Position numbers and translations under genes: made by a program | The notes under the pieces: model-generated | Databases searched by the model: none | What the model was told of the DNA's origin: nothing | The model's input: the letters and a program-made list of their open reading frames with translations, nothing else | Shown: positions 7,652 to 15,456 of the stretch, one piece after another | Position numbering within the stretch: the stretch's first letter is position 1 | Layout: each line of letters opens with the position of its first letter | Assembly: GCA_036373915.1 (NCBI GenBank) | Contig: DASUUU010000159.1 | Span: forward strand, 22,920-86,919 | DNA length: 64,000 bases | Source of the DNA: JASLBX01 sp036373915 | GTDB taxonomy: Bacteria; Actinomycetota; Actinomycetes; Jiangellales; Jiangellaceae | Direction of reading: 5' to 3'

Positions 7652-9766
7652 TTAGGCGTCGATGCGCTCGCGGTCCAGTTCCGCGGCGCCGGCCACGATG
7701 AAGTCCTTGCGCGGAGCGACCTCGTTGCCCATCAGGAGTTCGAAGATCTGCTCGGCCGCTTCGGCGTCGCCCACGGTGATGCGGCGCAGCCGCCGGTGGC
7801 GGGGGTCCATCGTGGTCTCGGCCAGCTGGTGTGGGTCCATCTCGCCCAGACCCTTGTAGCGCTGCGGCGGGCTCTTGTAGCGGACGCCCCGGCGGTCGAG
7901 ATCGCGCAGCACGCGCTGGAGCTCAGCGTCGGTGTAGGTGTAGATGTGCTTGTCCTGGCCCTTGCGCGGGTTGATCAATTCAACCCGGTGCAGCGGGGGC
8001 ATGGCCGCGAACAGCCGGCCGGCCTCCACCAGCGGACGCATGTACCGGAAGAACAGCGTGATCAGCAGCGTCCGGATGTGTGCTCCGTCGACGTCCGCGT
8101 CGACCATGATCACGAACTTGCCGTAGCGAGCCTGGGAGAGCTCGAACGTGCGCCCCGAGCCCGCACCAACGACCTGGATGATCGCCGCGCACTCGGCATT
8201 CTTCAACATGTCGCCGACCGACGCCTTCTGCACGTTGAGGATCTTCCCGCGGATCGGCAGCAGCGCCTGGAACTCGGCGTCGCGGGCGGCCTTGCCGGTG
8301 CCGAGCGCGGAATCGCCCTCGACGATGAACAGTTCGGACTGATCCAGCTCTGCCGAGCGGCAGTCGACGAGTTTGGTCGGCAGCGCGCTGGTCTCCAGCG
8401 CATTCTTGCGCCGGACGTTCTCCTTGTGCAGCCGGGCCGCCACGCGCGCCTTCGCGGCCGCGACGATCTTTTCCAGGACGGCGTTGGCCTGAGTCTTCTC
8501 GGCCCGCTTGGACGAGGTCAGCAACCGGGTGAGATCGCGCTCGACGACGCGAGCGACGATGCCGCGGACCGCGGATGTGCCCAGCACCTCCTTGGTCTGA
8601 CCCTCGAACTGCGGCTCGGCGAGGCGCACCGTGACCACCGCGGTCAGTCCCTCGAAGACGTCGTCCTTCTCGATCTTCTCGTCACCGGCTTTGAGCCTCC
8701 GGGCCGCGGCGCGCACTTGGGAGCGCACCGTTTTGAGCAACCCCTGCTCGAAACCGGCCACATGCGTGCCGCCCTTCGGAGTGGCTATCACGTTGACGAA
8801 CGACCGCATCTGGGTGTCGTAGCCGGTGTCCCATCGCAGCGCGATGTCGACTCCACACTCACGCTCCACCTCGCGCGAGACCATGTGACCGTTGTCGTCG
8901 AGCACCGGAATGGTCTCGGTGAACGTCTCTGCGCCGGTCAGCCGCAGAATGTCGGTTACCGGCGTGCCCTCGCCGAGAAACTCGACGAACTCGGCGATTC
9001 CGCCGTCGTGCCGGAAGGTGTGCTCGACCGGTTCGGCGCCCCGCAGATCGCGCACCGTCAGCTGAAGACCCGGAACCAGGTAGGACGTCTGCCGCGCGCG
9101 GGTGAGCAGTTCGTCGAGTGAGAACGTGGCGTCACGCAGGAAGATCTGTTTGTCGGGCCAGAAGCGCACCCGAGTGCCGGTGACCCGCTTGGCCACTCGG
9201 CGCACCGTACGCAGTTCGGAGCTGTCCGTGAAGGGGGTGAAGTTCGAATCGGGCTCGCCGTTGGCGAACACACCCGGCTCACCCCTGCGGAACGACATGG
9301 CGTGCACCTTGCCGCCACGGTCGACCTCGACGTCGAGCCGCGCCGAGAGGGCGTTGACGACACTTGCCCCGACGCCGTGCAGGCCACCGGTGGCGGCGTA
9401 CGACGCGCCGCCGAACTTGCCGCCGGCATGGAGTTTGGTGAACACGACCTCCACGCCCGAAAGCCCGGTCTTGGTATGGATGTCGACCGGGATGCCGCGG
9501 CCGTCGTCGCGGACTTCGGCGGACCCGTCCGGGCTGAGGATCACCTCGACGTTTCGACAGTGTCCGTTGAGTGCTTCGTCGACCGCGTTGTCGATGATCT
9601 CCCACAGGCAGTGCATCAGGCCGCGGGAGTCGGTCGACCCGATGTACATACCGGGCCGTTTGCGGACCGCTTCCAGCCCCTCGAGCACCGACAGGTGTCG
9701 AGCAGTGTAATCCTGCGCACCGCGCCCGGACCTCGGCGATGTGAGCTCGGCCGGCTGGGCGGTCAC
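7652..9766 (-). CDS. type IIA DNA topoisomerase, B subunit (ParE/GyrB-like)
   Basis: A 704-residue ATPase subunit of DNA gyrase or topoisomerase IV. It has the GHKL ATPase motifs 'EIIDNAVDEA', 'VRDDGRGIPVD' and 'GGLHGVGASVVN', then the transducer domain, then the TOPRIM region with 'IVEGDSALG' and 'MVDADVDGAHIRTL', and a short C-terminal tail. Length and the isolated location, with no gyrA or parC neighbour in the window, fit the second B subunit of actinobacteria, annotated as ParE or gyrase B-like. I chose the GTG at 9766, which has AAGGAG nine bases upstream; the longer open frame to 9946 adds a low-complexity leader. Which A subunit it pairs with cannot be told here. Confidence 0.88.
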   Translation of the reverse strand: MTAQPAELTSPRSGRGAQDYTARHLSVLEGLEAVRKRPGMYIGSTDSRGLMHCLWEIIDNAVDEALNGHCRNVEVILSPDGSAEVRDDGRGIPVDIHTKTGLSGVEVVFTKLHAGGKFGGASYAATGGLHGVGASVVNALSARLDVEVDRGGKVHAMSFRRGEPGVFANGEPDSNFTPFTDSSELRTVRRVAKRVTGTRVRFWPDKQIFLRDATFSLDELLTRARQTSYLVPGLQLTVRDLRGAEPVEHTFRHDGGIAEFVEFLGEGTPVTDILRLTGAETFTETIPVLDDNGHMVSREVERECGVDIALRWDTGYDTQMRSFVNVIATPKGGTHVAGFEQGLLKTVRSQVRAAARRLKAGDEKIEKDDVFEGLTAVVTVRLAEPQFEGQTKEVLGTSAVRGIVARVVERDLTRLLTSSKRAEKTQANAVLEKIVAAAKARVAARLHKENVRRKNALETSALPTKLVDCRSAELDQSELFIVEGDSALGTGKAARDAEFQALLPIRGKILNVQKASVGDMLKNAECAAIIQVVGAGSGRTFELSQARYGKFVIMVDADVDGAHIRTLLITLFFRYMRPLVEAGRLFAAMPPLHRVELINPRKGQDKHIYTYTDAELQRVLRDLDRRGVRYKSPPQRYKGLGEMDPHQLAETTMDPRHRRLRRITVGDAEAAEQIFELLMGNEVAPRKDFIVAGAAELDRERIDA

Positions 9767-9974
9767 CCTTGCACACTCCTTCGAGACGGACGGATTCGGC
9801 TGTGTGGCCAGCGTAGTCTGCGGCGGGGCCGGGGCCGCGATCGGCGCGCCGGGCCACCGGGTAGGACATAGCGGACCGACTTCGCTCAGAGCGAATACCT
9901 CGAAAGTGACTCGTGCGGAAGATAGCGGGTCTGTTTTCATGTTCACCTAGTACGACCAAACGAGAGGAGTCGGA
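9767..9974. promoter_or_regulatory. divergent promoter region between topoisomerase B and DUF7455-like genes
   Basis: A 208-base spacer serving two divergent genes. It contains a small perfect palindrome TTCGCT-CAG-AGCGAA at 9881-9895 and an A/T-richer stretch near 9930-9962. I could not pick clear -35/-10 pairs for either direction. The palindrome is a candidate operator. Confidence 0.35.
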
Positions 9975-10196
9975 GTGACCACGGCAGTCGCCACTCTCAA
10001 AGCCGTCGACCGCTGCGACAGCTGCGGCGCTCAGGCCTACATCCGTGCCGTCATGCCAGGCGGTGGCGAACTTCTGTTCTGCGGCCACCACGGCCGCCGG
10101 CACGAACCCAAGCTGCGGCCGCTCACCGTCGAGTGGCACGACGAGACTGACCGGCTTGTGGAGACGACCCCAACCGCTCACGTAGAAGAGCGCTGA
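9975..10196 (+). CDS. small DUF7455-like zinc-ribbon-type protein
   Basis: A 73-residue protein. Cysteines C14 and C17 (CDSC) near the start and C36 with H38/H39 in 'ELLFCGHHGRRH' form a likely single zinc site, around the conserved core 'GAQAYIRAVMPGGGELLFC'. Small actinobacterial proteins of this pattern are widespread, often beside the principal sigma factor or topoisomerase genes, and have no known function. The GTG start is well placed behind GAGAGGAG. A very strong hairpin follows the stop codon, so it is probably a monocistronic unit divergent from the topoisomerase gene. Confidence 0.75.
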   Translation: MTTAVATLKAVDRCDSCGAQAYIRAVMPGGGELLFCGHHGRRHEPKLRPLTVEWHDETDRLVETTPTAHVEER

Positions 10197-10205
10197 GATA
10201 GCACG

Positions 10206-10246
10206 CGAGAGGGGGCCCCGGCCATGACGGCCGGGGCCCCCTCTCG
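10206..10246 (+). terminator. strong hairpin terminator
   Basis: Perfect 18-bp inverted repeat (10206-10223 with 10229-10246) around a five-base loop ATGAC, almost entirely G/C, directly after the stop codon of the DUF7455-like gene. No T tract follows, as is usual in high-GC actinobacteria. Confidence 0.8.
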
Positions 10247-10276
10247 CTGTCCAGAACCGGCTGGCAGGATGCCCCG

Positions 10277-10753
10277 GTGGATCTGATCGTCCTCATCTGC
10301 ACGTTCGCAGCCATCCTCACCGGGCTGGCCGGAGCGTTCGTCCACCGCATACCCGGCATGAGCCTTATCTGGGCGGCGGTGCTCGTCTGGGCGTCGATCG
10401 AGAACACCCGGGCCGCGTGGACGGTCCTCGGCGTCGCCACCGTGCTCTCGGTGGCGAACTACGCCCTCCAGCACTTGTTCGCGGGACGCCGGGTGGAGGA
10501 ACTTGTGGCGCCGATGCGCAGCGTCGCTATCGCTGCCGGGTTCGGCGCGGTCGGATTCCTGGCCGCGCGCGCCCTGGGACTGCTCGCGGGCTTCGCCATC
10601 GGGCTCTACCTCGCCGAGCGGCGCCGGCTGCGCGTTCCCGGCACAACGCGGCTCCACGTCGGGCACCGGTCCGCGCTGAGCCGCGAGTCGTTCACCGAGC
10701 TCGCCGCAGGACTACTCGTCACTACCGCCTGGTTGGTTGCCGTCGCGGGCTGA
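10277..10753 (+). CDS. DUF456-family membrane protein
   Basis: A 158-residue membrane protein with about four hydrophobic segments: residues 3-20, 28-45, 52-68 and a long one around 85-108. The glycine-rich 'GFGAVGFLAARALGLLAGFAIGLYLAE' stretch is characteristic of DUF456 proteins, whose role is unknown. The GTG start follows a CAGGAT element by six bases, consistent with a leaderless message. Its last 32 bases overlap the convergent rhomboid gene, so the two cannot be fully transcribed together without antisense pairing. Confidence 0.72.
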   Translation: MDLIVLICTFAAILTGLAGAFVHRIPGMSLIWAAVLVWASIENTRAAWTVLGVATVLSVANYALQHLFAGRRVEELVAPMRSVAIAAGFGAVGFLAARALGLLAGFAIGLYLAERRRLRVPGTTRLHVGHRSALSRESFTELAAGLLVTTAWLVAVAG

Positions 10754-11300
10754 GCACCAGCGCCATCACCACGCCGCCGATCGCACCGAACAGGTGGCCC
10801 TGCCAGGAGATGCCCTCCTGGGTGGGGAGCACACCGAACACCAACCCGCCGTAGAGCAGCACGACCAGGACGGCGACAAGGATCGACGAGGCGCGCCGGG
10901 TCACGAATCCCCAGGCGACAAGGAACGCCGCGTAGCCGTAGACCAGCCCGCTAGCCCCGATGTGGATGGTGTTCGGGGCCGCGATGAGCCACACCGCGAC
11001 GCCGCTGATGATCGCCACCCCCACCGTCACCGGCCAGTACCGGCGGCTCACCGCCGCCACCAGCATGCCCAGCACGATGAACGCGCCCGTGTTGGCGATC
11101 AGGTGGGCGAGATTGGCATGTAGGAACGGCGCCGCCGCGATTCCTACGAGCCCTCCTTCGGAACGTGGCCGGATGCCGTACTGGGCCAGTCGGGTCGACG
11201 TGCCGGCGTCGACGAAGGCGACGATCCACATGGCCAGCACCATCAGCAATGGCGCGCCCAGCCGCCGGCGCGGGCGCGGATCGGCAGGAACCGGAGTCAT
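10722..11300 (-). CDS. rhomboid-family intramembrane serine protease
   Basis: A 192-residue polytopic membrane protein with six predicted helices. The catalytic serine is S117 in 'GASGLVYGY' and the catalytic histidine H169 in 'WQGHLFGAIGG'. The upstream 'HANLAHLIAN' supplies the conserved HxxxN (H66, N70). Rhomboids cleave membrane-embedded helices of other proteins; the target here is unknown. The ATG overlaps the stop of the upstream SDR gene by four bases (ATGA), so the pair is translationally coupled. Slightly smaller than many rhomboids but with no missing key residue. Confidence 0.87.
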   Translation of the reverse strand: MTPVPADPRPRRRLGAPLLMVLAMWIVAFVDAGTSTRLAQYGIRPRSEGGLVGIAAAPFLHANLAHLIANTGAFIVLGMLVAAVSRRYWPVTVGVAIISGVAVWLIAAPNTIHIGASGLVYGYAAFLVAWGFVTRRASSILVAVLVVLLYGGLVFGVLPTQEGISWQGHLFGAIGGVVMALVLSPRRQPTRR

Positions 11301-12079
11301 GCCGACTCCCCTGCCGGCTCCCGGTGCACCATGGTCGGTGACGCCTGCGCGCTGGCCAGCACGATCACCTCAGCCACCTGGACGTGCGGCGGACGGCTGG
11401 CCACCCAAACCACCGTTTCTGCGATGTCCTCCCCGGACAGGGGTTTGACTCCGGAGTACACCCGGCTTGCCCGGTCCGAGTCGCCGTGGAAACGAACGAG
11501 AGAGAACTCCGTCTCGACCAGTCCTGGATCGACCGTGGACACCTTTACGCCGGTGCCCAGGACGTCCATCCGCAAACCGATGGTGATCCGATCCACGGCC
11601 GCCTTCGTCGCGCAATAGACCGCCCCGTTGGGGTACGTCTGATGTCCGGCGATCGAGCCGATGTTGATGACGTGACCGCTACCGCGGGCCACCATTCCCG
11701 GCAGCACCGCTCGCGTGACGTACAGCAGGCCCTTGACGTTGGTGTCCACCATCCGGTCCCAGTCGTCCGGGTCGCCTTCGTGGAGCGGCTCGAGGCCGGA
11801 GGCCAGGCCGGCGTTGTTGACCAGGATGTCGATCTGCGACGACCACTCCCCCGGCAGACTCGCGATGGCCCGTTCGACTGAGGGACGATCCCGGACGTCC
11901 AACTCGATCACGTGCACCGGCGTGTCGAGGCTGCCGGCGAGTTGTTCCAGCCGGTCGGCCCGGCGGGCGGCCAGCACGAGCGATGCGCCCGCAGCGGAGA
12001 ATGCCTCAGCACATGCCCGGCCGATACCGCTCGACGCACCGGTGATCAGAACGCGGGACCCGCGGAGTGTGTGGCTCAT
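11297..12079 (-). CDS. short-chain dehydrogenase/reductase (YdfG-like)
   Basis: A 260-residue classical SDR. It has the NAD(P) motif 'GASSGIG' at residues 14-20, 'NNAG' near 88-91, and the Ser142/Tyr155/Lys159 triad ('NIGSIAG', 'YCATK'). The arginines in 'LAARRADRL' after strand 2 indicate NADP(H). The 'VDPGLVETEFSLVRFHGD' segment resembles YdfG-type 3-hydroxy acid or serine dehydrogenases. I start at the ATG at 12079, where homologous SDRs begin; the open frame extends 22 codons further without supporting signals. Coupled to the rhomboid gene downstream. Confidence 0.85.
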   Translation of the reverse strand: MSHTLRGSRVLITGASSGIGRACAEAFSAAGASLVLAARRADRLEQLAGSLDTPVHVIELDVRDRPSVERAIASLPGEWSSQIDILVNNAGLASGLEPLHEGDPDDWDRMVDTNVKGLLYVTRAVLPGMVARGSGHVINIGSIAGHQTYPNGAVYCATKAAVDRITIGLRMDVLGTGVKVSTVDPGLVETEFSLVRFHGDSDRASRVYSGVKPLSGEDIAETVVWVASRPPHVQVAEVIVLASAQASPTMVHREPAGESA

Positions 12080-12153
12080 GACCGAGATTCCATCATGTCG
12101 GTGGTACGCGGGTCGCGGTGTGCCGCGGGTCGCGGTTGGGCACAATTCGGGCT

Positions 12154-12705
12154 ATGGCTGCGACGTCCACGATGGTTCCCCTCGGCACTCCTGCTCCCGA
12201 TTTCGTTCTGCCCGCGGTCGATGGCCGCAATGTCGCCCTGCGCGACCTCGCCGGCGCTCCGGCATTGCTGGTGGCATTCCTGTGCAATCACTGCCCCTAC
12301 GTCCGGCACGTCGAGCAGAGCCTCGGCGCCACGCTGGCCGAGTTCGCCGGCACCGGCCTCGCGGTGGTCGGAATATGCTGCAACGACTCCGAGTCGTACC
12401 CGGACGACAGTCCGGACAGACTCGCCGAACAGGCCGAGCGAGCGGGCTGGTCGTTCCCGTACCTGGTCGACGAGACTCAGGAGGTGGGACGCGCGTACGG
12501 AGCCGCGTGCACACCTGACTTCTTCCTCTACGACGCCGAGCGTCGGCTCGCATACCGGGGTGCGTACGACGGTTCGACGCCCGGCAACGACGTCCCGCTC
12601 ACCGGCGAACTGCTCCGCGACGCGATCACTCGGGTGCTCGGCGGCGAGGCGGTGCCCGAGCCCCACAAGCCCAGTATCGGCTGCTCGATCAAGTGGCGGG
12701 ACTAG
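12154..12705 (+). CDS. thioredoxin-family (redoxin-like) protein
   Basis: A 183-residue cytosolic thioredoxin-fold protein. The active-site motif is 'FLCNHCPYV' with C44 and C47 in CxxC spacing, after 'GTPAPDFVLPAVDG' typical of AhpC/TSA-like proteins. 'YGAACTPDFFLYD' carries the cis-proline. This CNHCPYV subgroup is widespread in bacteria, and its members are presumed thiol oxidoreductases or peroxiredoxin-like. The ATG is preceded by CACAAT seven bases upstream, consistent with leaderless expression. Divergent from the SDR gene. Confidence 0.83.
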   Translation: MAATSTMVPLGTPAPDFVLPAVDGRNVALRDLAGAPALLVAFLCNHCPYVRHVEQSLGATLAEFAGTGLAVVGICCNDSESYPDDSPDRLAEQAERAGWSFPYLVDETQEVGRAYGAACTPDFFLYDAERRLAYRGAYDGSTPGNDVPLTGELLRDAITRVLGGEAVPEPHKPSIGCSIKWRD

Positions 12706-12739
12706 GTGCCCGGCGTCGCGACGGCCGGGCGCGACGGCT

Positions 12740-12767
12740 TGCGGCCCTCGAGCGCGCGAGGGCCGCA
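12740..12767. terminator. bidirectional hairpin between convergent genes
   Basis: Perfect 11-bp inverted repeat, 12740-12750 with 12757-12767, six-base loop, between the ends of the thioredoxin-like gene and the gene ending at 12798. Confidence 0.65.
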
Positions 12768-12797
12768 GTTGGTGTGCCGCACCCGGCCGTGCCGCGA

Positions 12798-13136
12798 TCA
12801 GGCGGCTAGCAGACGCTCGAAGAACGTCCGATACCGCTGAATCGCCACCCTCAGGTCCTCGGTCGACGGCTCCTGGCCCTTCTCCCAGGCCGCCTCGAGC
12901 CGGCTACGCTCGGATCCGAACGATTCCCCGAGGCGACCCAGCACGTCCTCGACGATCGCTCCGGCCTCCTGAACCGCCTCGCGCGGCGCGTCGACGAAGC
13001 CCGCCTGAGCCCGCTGCCACCGCTCGAACAATTCCCCGGAGTCCTCTACCAAGGTCGCCGGGCGGGTGCCGGTATCGCTGAGGCGGGTGGATTCGTCCTC
13101 AGTGGCCATGTCGTAATCACGTTCCGGGGTGCTCAT
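12798..13136 (-). CDS. hypothetical actinobacterial protein, soluble partner of the membrane-anchored homologue upstream
   Basis: A 112-residue hydrophilic protein of unknown function. Its C-terminal half repeats, in order, motifs of the gene just upstream: 'RWQRAQAGFVDAPREAVQEA' matches 'EWERVQRQFVEHPDQAVAAA', and 'STEDLRVAIQRYRTFFERLL' matches 'TTEDLRQAFVHYRALFDEML'. It therefore looks like a truncated paralogue lacking the membrane anchor. The ATG at 13136 overlaps the upstream stop codon (TGATG), and AGGAGGT lies just before it, so the two are translationally coupled and probably made in fixed ratio. Confidence 0.75.
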   Translation of the reverse strand: MSTPERDYDMATEDESTRLSDTGTRPATLVEDSGELFERWQRAQAGFVDAPREAVQEAGAIVEDVLGRLGESFGSERSRLEAAWEKGQEPSTEDLRVAIQRYRTFFERLLAA

Positions 13137-13834
13137 CAAGACCTCCTCTCGTGGCGACCACGGTCGGCATCTCCGACATGCGCCCGGCGATCCAGGTCGT
13201 CACGGTCATCGTTCCGGTCACGGTCATCCTGCCGGTCGCGGTCGTCGGCTCGGTCGCGGTCGTCGGCTCGGTCGCGGTCGTCGACTCGCTCCCGACCGTC
13301 GGTGCGCTCGGAGTCGACGAGCATCTCGTCGAACAGCGCCCGGTAGTGCACGAACGCCTGCCGGAGGTCCTCGGTCGTCGCATCCGCGCCCTGCCGGCGG
13401 ATCGCGTTCGCCGAGCGGTAGTGACTGGCCACTTCCGGATAGTCCGCAGTGACGTAGTCCTTGCGCTCGCTGAACTCATCGACCGGGTATCCACGTTCGC
13501 GCATGACCGAGACGATCAGGTCGTCGGCCGCCGCGACGGCCTGGTCCGGGTGCTCTACGAACTGGCGCTGCACTCGTTCCCACTCCGCCGCATACTCGCG
13601 CCTCGCCCGCTCCGGGAGCGGCTTGATCTCCAGCTGGTCACGACGTTGTGCCAGGTCGCTCAACTCACTCTCAGCTTTCTGGCGGCTATCGGCCTCGTCC
13701 ACGGCCCGGTCATACTCAGGGCCGAACCGCTTCTTCAGCTGCGATGACCGTCGCTTCACGGCAATGCCGTACGCGAGTGCGGCCGCCAACGCAGCCACCA
13801 GCACCACGATCACTATCCAGATCCAGGTTTCCAT
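13136..13834 (-). CDS. membrane-anchored hypothetical protein with charged repeat tail
   Basis: A 232-residue protein. It starts with one transmembrane helix ('METWIWIVIVVLVAALAAAL'), followed by a basic stop-transfer segment and 'KKRFGPEYDRAVDEA'. A helical domain carries 'EWERVQRQFVEHPDQAVAAA', 'MRERGYPVDEF' and 'EDLRQAFVHYRALFDEML'. The C-terminus is a run of Asp/Arg hexamers (DDRDRA, DDRDRQ, DDRDRN and similar), encoded by degenerate direct repeats near 13190-13290. Proteins with this core are common in actinobacteria and uncharacterised. I start at the ATG immediately before the helix. The repeat tail is the unusual part and may vary in length between strains. Confidence 0.75.
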   Translation of the reverse strand: METWIWIVIVVLVAALAAALAYGIAVKRRSSQLKKRFGPEYDRAVDEADSRQKAESELSDLAQRRDQLEIKPLPERARREYAAEWERVQRQFVEHPDQAVAAADDLIVSVMRERGYPVDEFSERKDYVTADYPEVASHYRSANAIRRQGADATTEDLRQAFVHYRALFDEMLVDSERTDGRERVDDRDRADDRDRADDRDRQDDRDRNDDRDDLDRRAHVGDADRGRHERRS

Positions 13835-13925
13835 CCGATGCCTCCTCGGCCTGCCTGGCTTACGGACGACGCCGGTGTCGTCCGTTGCAGGCCCCAGATA
13901 CCCAGCGGCACCGCCGAGAAACGCG

Positions 13926-15413
13926 CTACCGCGGTCGGCGCTCGCGATCCAGCTGCCGGCCGAACTGCACGACGTCGTCGACAAGCGCTTCGACGTGTTC
14001 TGCTTCGGTGCGGTACCCGATAAGGCAGGCCCGGATGGCGAACTCGCCGCCCACAACGGCGTTGGAGGGGAAGACATGCCCGGCCCGCTGCACGGCGTAA
14101 ATGATCTGCTCGTTCAGCTCGTCCAAGTAGCCCGGCGCGCCTCCGTCACCGGCCAGATCGGCCGGTACGTACCGGAAGCAGGCGATCGACAACTCCGGCT
14201 CGGCAAGCGGCTCGAGGTCTGGATGCACGCTCACCAGGTGGTGTAGCCAGCGGGTGAGCTCGATGTCGTGGACGATCCGCCGAGAGTATGCCGACCAGCC
14301 GTGGGTCATCAGCGACACCCAGACCGGCAGCGCGTCGAACGGCCGGGTGAACTGAGGCGTCCACTGATACCGATTGACCATGTCCTGCTCGAGGTCGGCA
14401 TCGAGCTGTGCATAGTCGGGCCGCAGCGTGAACGCGGCCAGCTGCGTGGCCGGATCGCGGACCAGCACGAGACTTGACGAGATGGGCGTGTTGAGCCACT
14501 TGTGGGGATCGCAGGTGATCGAGTCGGCCCGCTCGATGCCCGTGAACAGCGGCTTGAGTTCGTCGACCATCGCGGCCGGCCCACCGTAGGCGGCGTCGAC
14601 GTGGAACCAGCAGCCGTAGGCCGCCGCAATGTCGGCGAGCTCGGCCAGCGGATCGATGGCGCCCAGCTCGGTGGTGCCGGCCGTGCCCACGACGCACAGC
14701 GGTCGCACGCCATTCGAGGTGTCGCGCTCTATCGCCACGCGCAGGGCATCGGGTCGCACCCGGAACCGGGAGTCGGTGTCGATCCGGCGCACGGCCGCGC
14801 TGCCGAGGCCGAGCAGGTCGGCGGCCCGGTCGATGGTCTCGTGGGCGTCGTCGGAGACGTACACGGCCAACGGGGGGCCGGCCGCCACCCCGTCGCGCCG
14901 CACGTCCCAGCCCGCGAGCGCGTCGCGAGCAACGGTCAGCGCGATCAGGTTCGCGGTGGCGCCGCCGGCGACGAACGCGCCGGACGCGGATTCGGGCATG
15001 CCGAGCCGACCGGCGAACCACGCGAGAAGTTGACTCTCGATCTCGGTCGCTCCCGGCCCGAGCGGCCAGCCGCCCAGGTTCTGGTTACTGGCCGCGGCAA
15101 GCAGGGACGCCGGCCCGCCCGGCACCGTGCCCGCTCCGCTGATGTAGGCGAACCAGCCGCCGTGCCCGGTCTGCGTGCTCCTGTTGAAGATCAGCTCGCG
15201 CAGATGCTCGAACAACTCCTCATCCGGAACCGGATCGTCCGGAACGGCTCGAGCGAGCGCGGCGCGCACCTCATCAGGCGTCTGCCGATGTGCTACCGGC
15301 ATCTCCGGCAGCGCTTTGAGATGGTCGGCCCACAGGTCGAGGGCCTGCTCGGCGAAAGCACGGGCCCGCTCGAGGGGCCAGTCCAGCTCAGTCAGTCGCT
15401 TCGGACGTTCCAT
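13926..15413 (-). CDS. PLP-dependent aromatic/L-amino-acid decarboxylase family protein
   Basis: A 495-residue group II decarboxylase. The PLP lysine is K305 in 'DPHKWLNTP', with the stacking histidine H191 ('DDAHETI') and the Asp of 'HVDAAYGG' (D273) in the expected places. 'FAYISGAGTVPGGPASLL' and 'GGATANLIAL' are typical of DOPA/tryptophan/tyrosine decarboxylase-like enzymes rather than glutamate decarboxylase. Such enzymes convert aromatic or other amino acids to amines and CO2; substrate cannot be assigned. It follows the sigma factor gene on the same strand with a 43-base gap, but shared regulation is not evident. Confidence 0.85.
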   Translation of the reverse strand: MERPKRLTELDWPLERARAFAEQALDLWADHLKALPEMPVAHRQTPDEVRAALARAVPDDPVPDEELFEHLRELIFNRSTQTGHGGWFAYISGAGTVPGGPASLLAAASNQNLGGWPLGPGATEIESQLLAWFAGRLGMPESASGAFVAGGATANLIALTVARDALAGWDVRRDGVAAGPPLAVYVSDDAHETIDRAADLLGLGSAAVRRIDTDSRFRVRPDALRVAIERDTSNGVRPLCVVGTAGTTELGAIDPLAELADIAAAYGCWFHVDAAYGGPAAMVDELKPLFTGIERADSITCDPHKWLNTPISSSLVLVRDPATQLAAFTLRPDYAQLDADLEQDMVNRYQWTPQFTRPFDALPVWVSLMTHGWSAYSRRIVHDIELTRWLHHLVSVHPDLEPLAEPELSIACFRYVPADLAGDGGAPGYLDELNEQIIYAVQRAGHVFPSNAVVGGEFAIRACLIGYRTEAEHVEALVDDVVQFGRQLDRERRPR

Positions 15414-15456
15414 GCGGCTGAAGCTACACGCGCGAGCCGACAGCGCCTCGCGGTGG

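Noticed and set aside
9767..9946. 60-codon upstream extension of the topoisomerase B subunit
   Set aside because: Low-complexity Pro/Ala sequence without homology to the family; AAGGAG supports the GTG at 9766.
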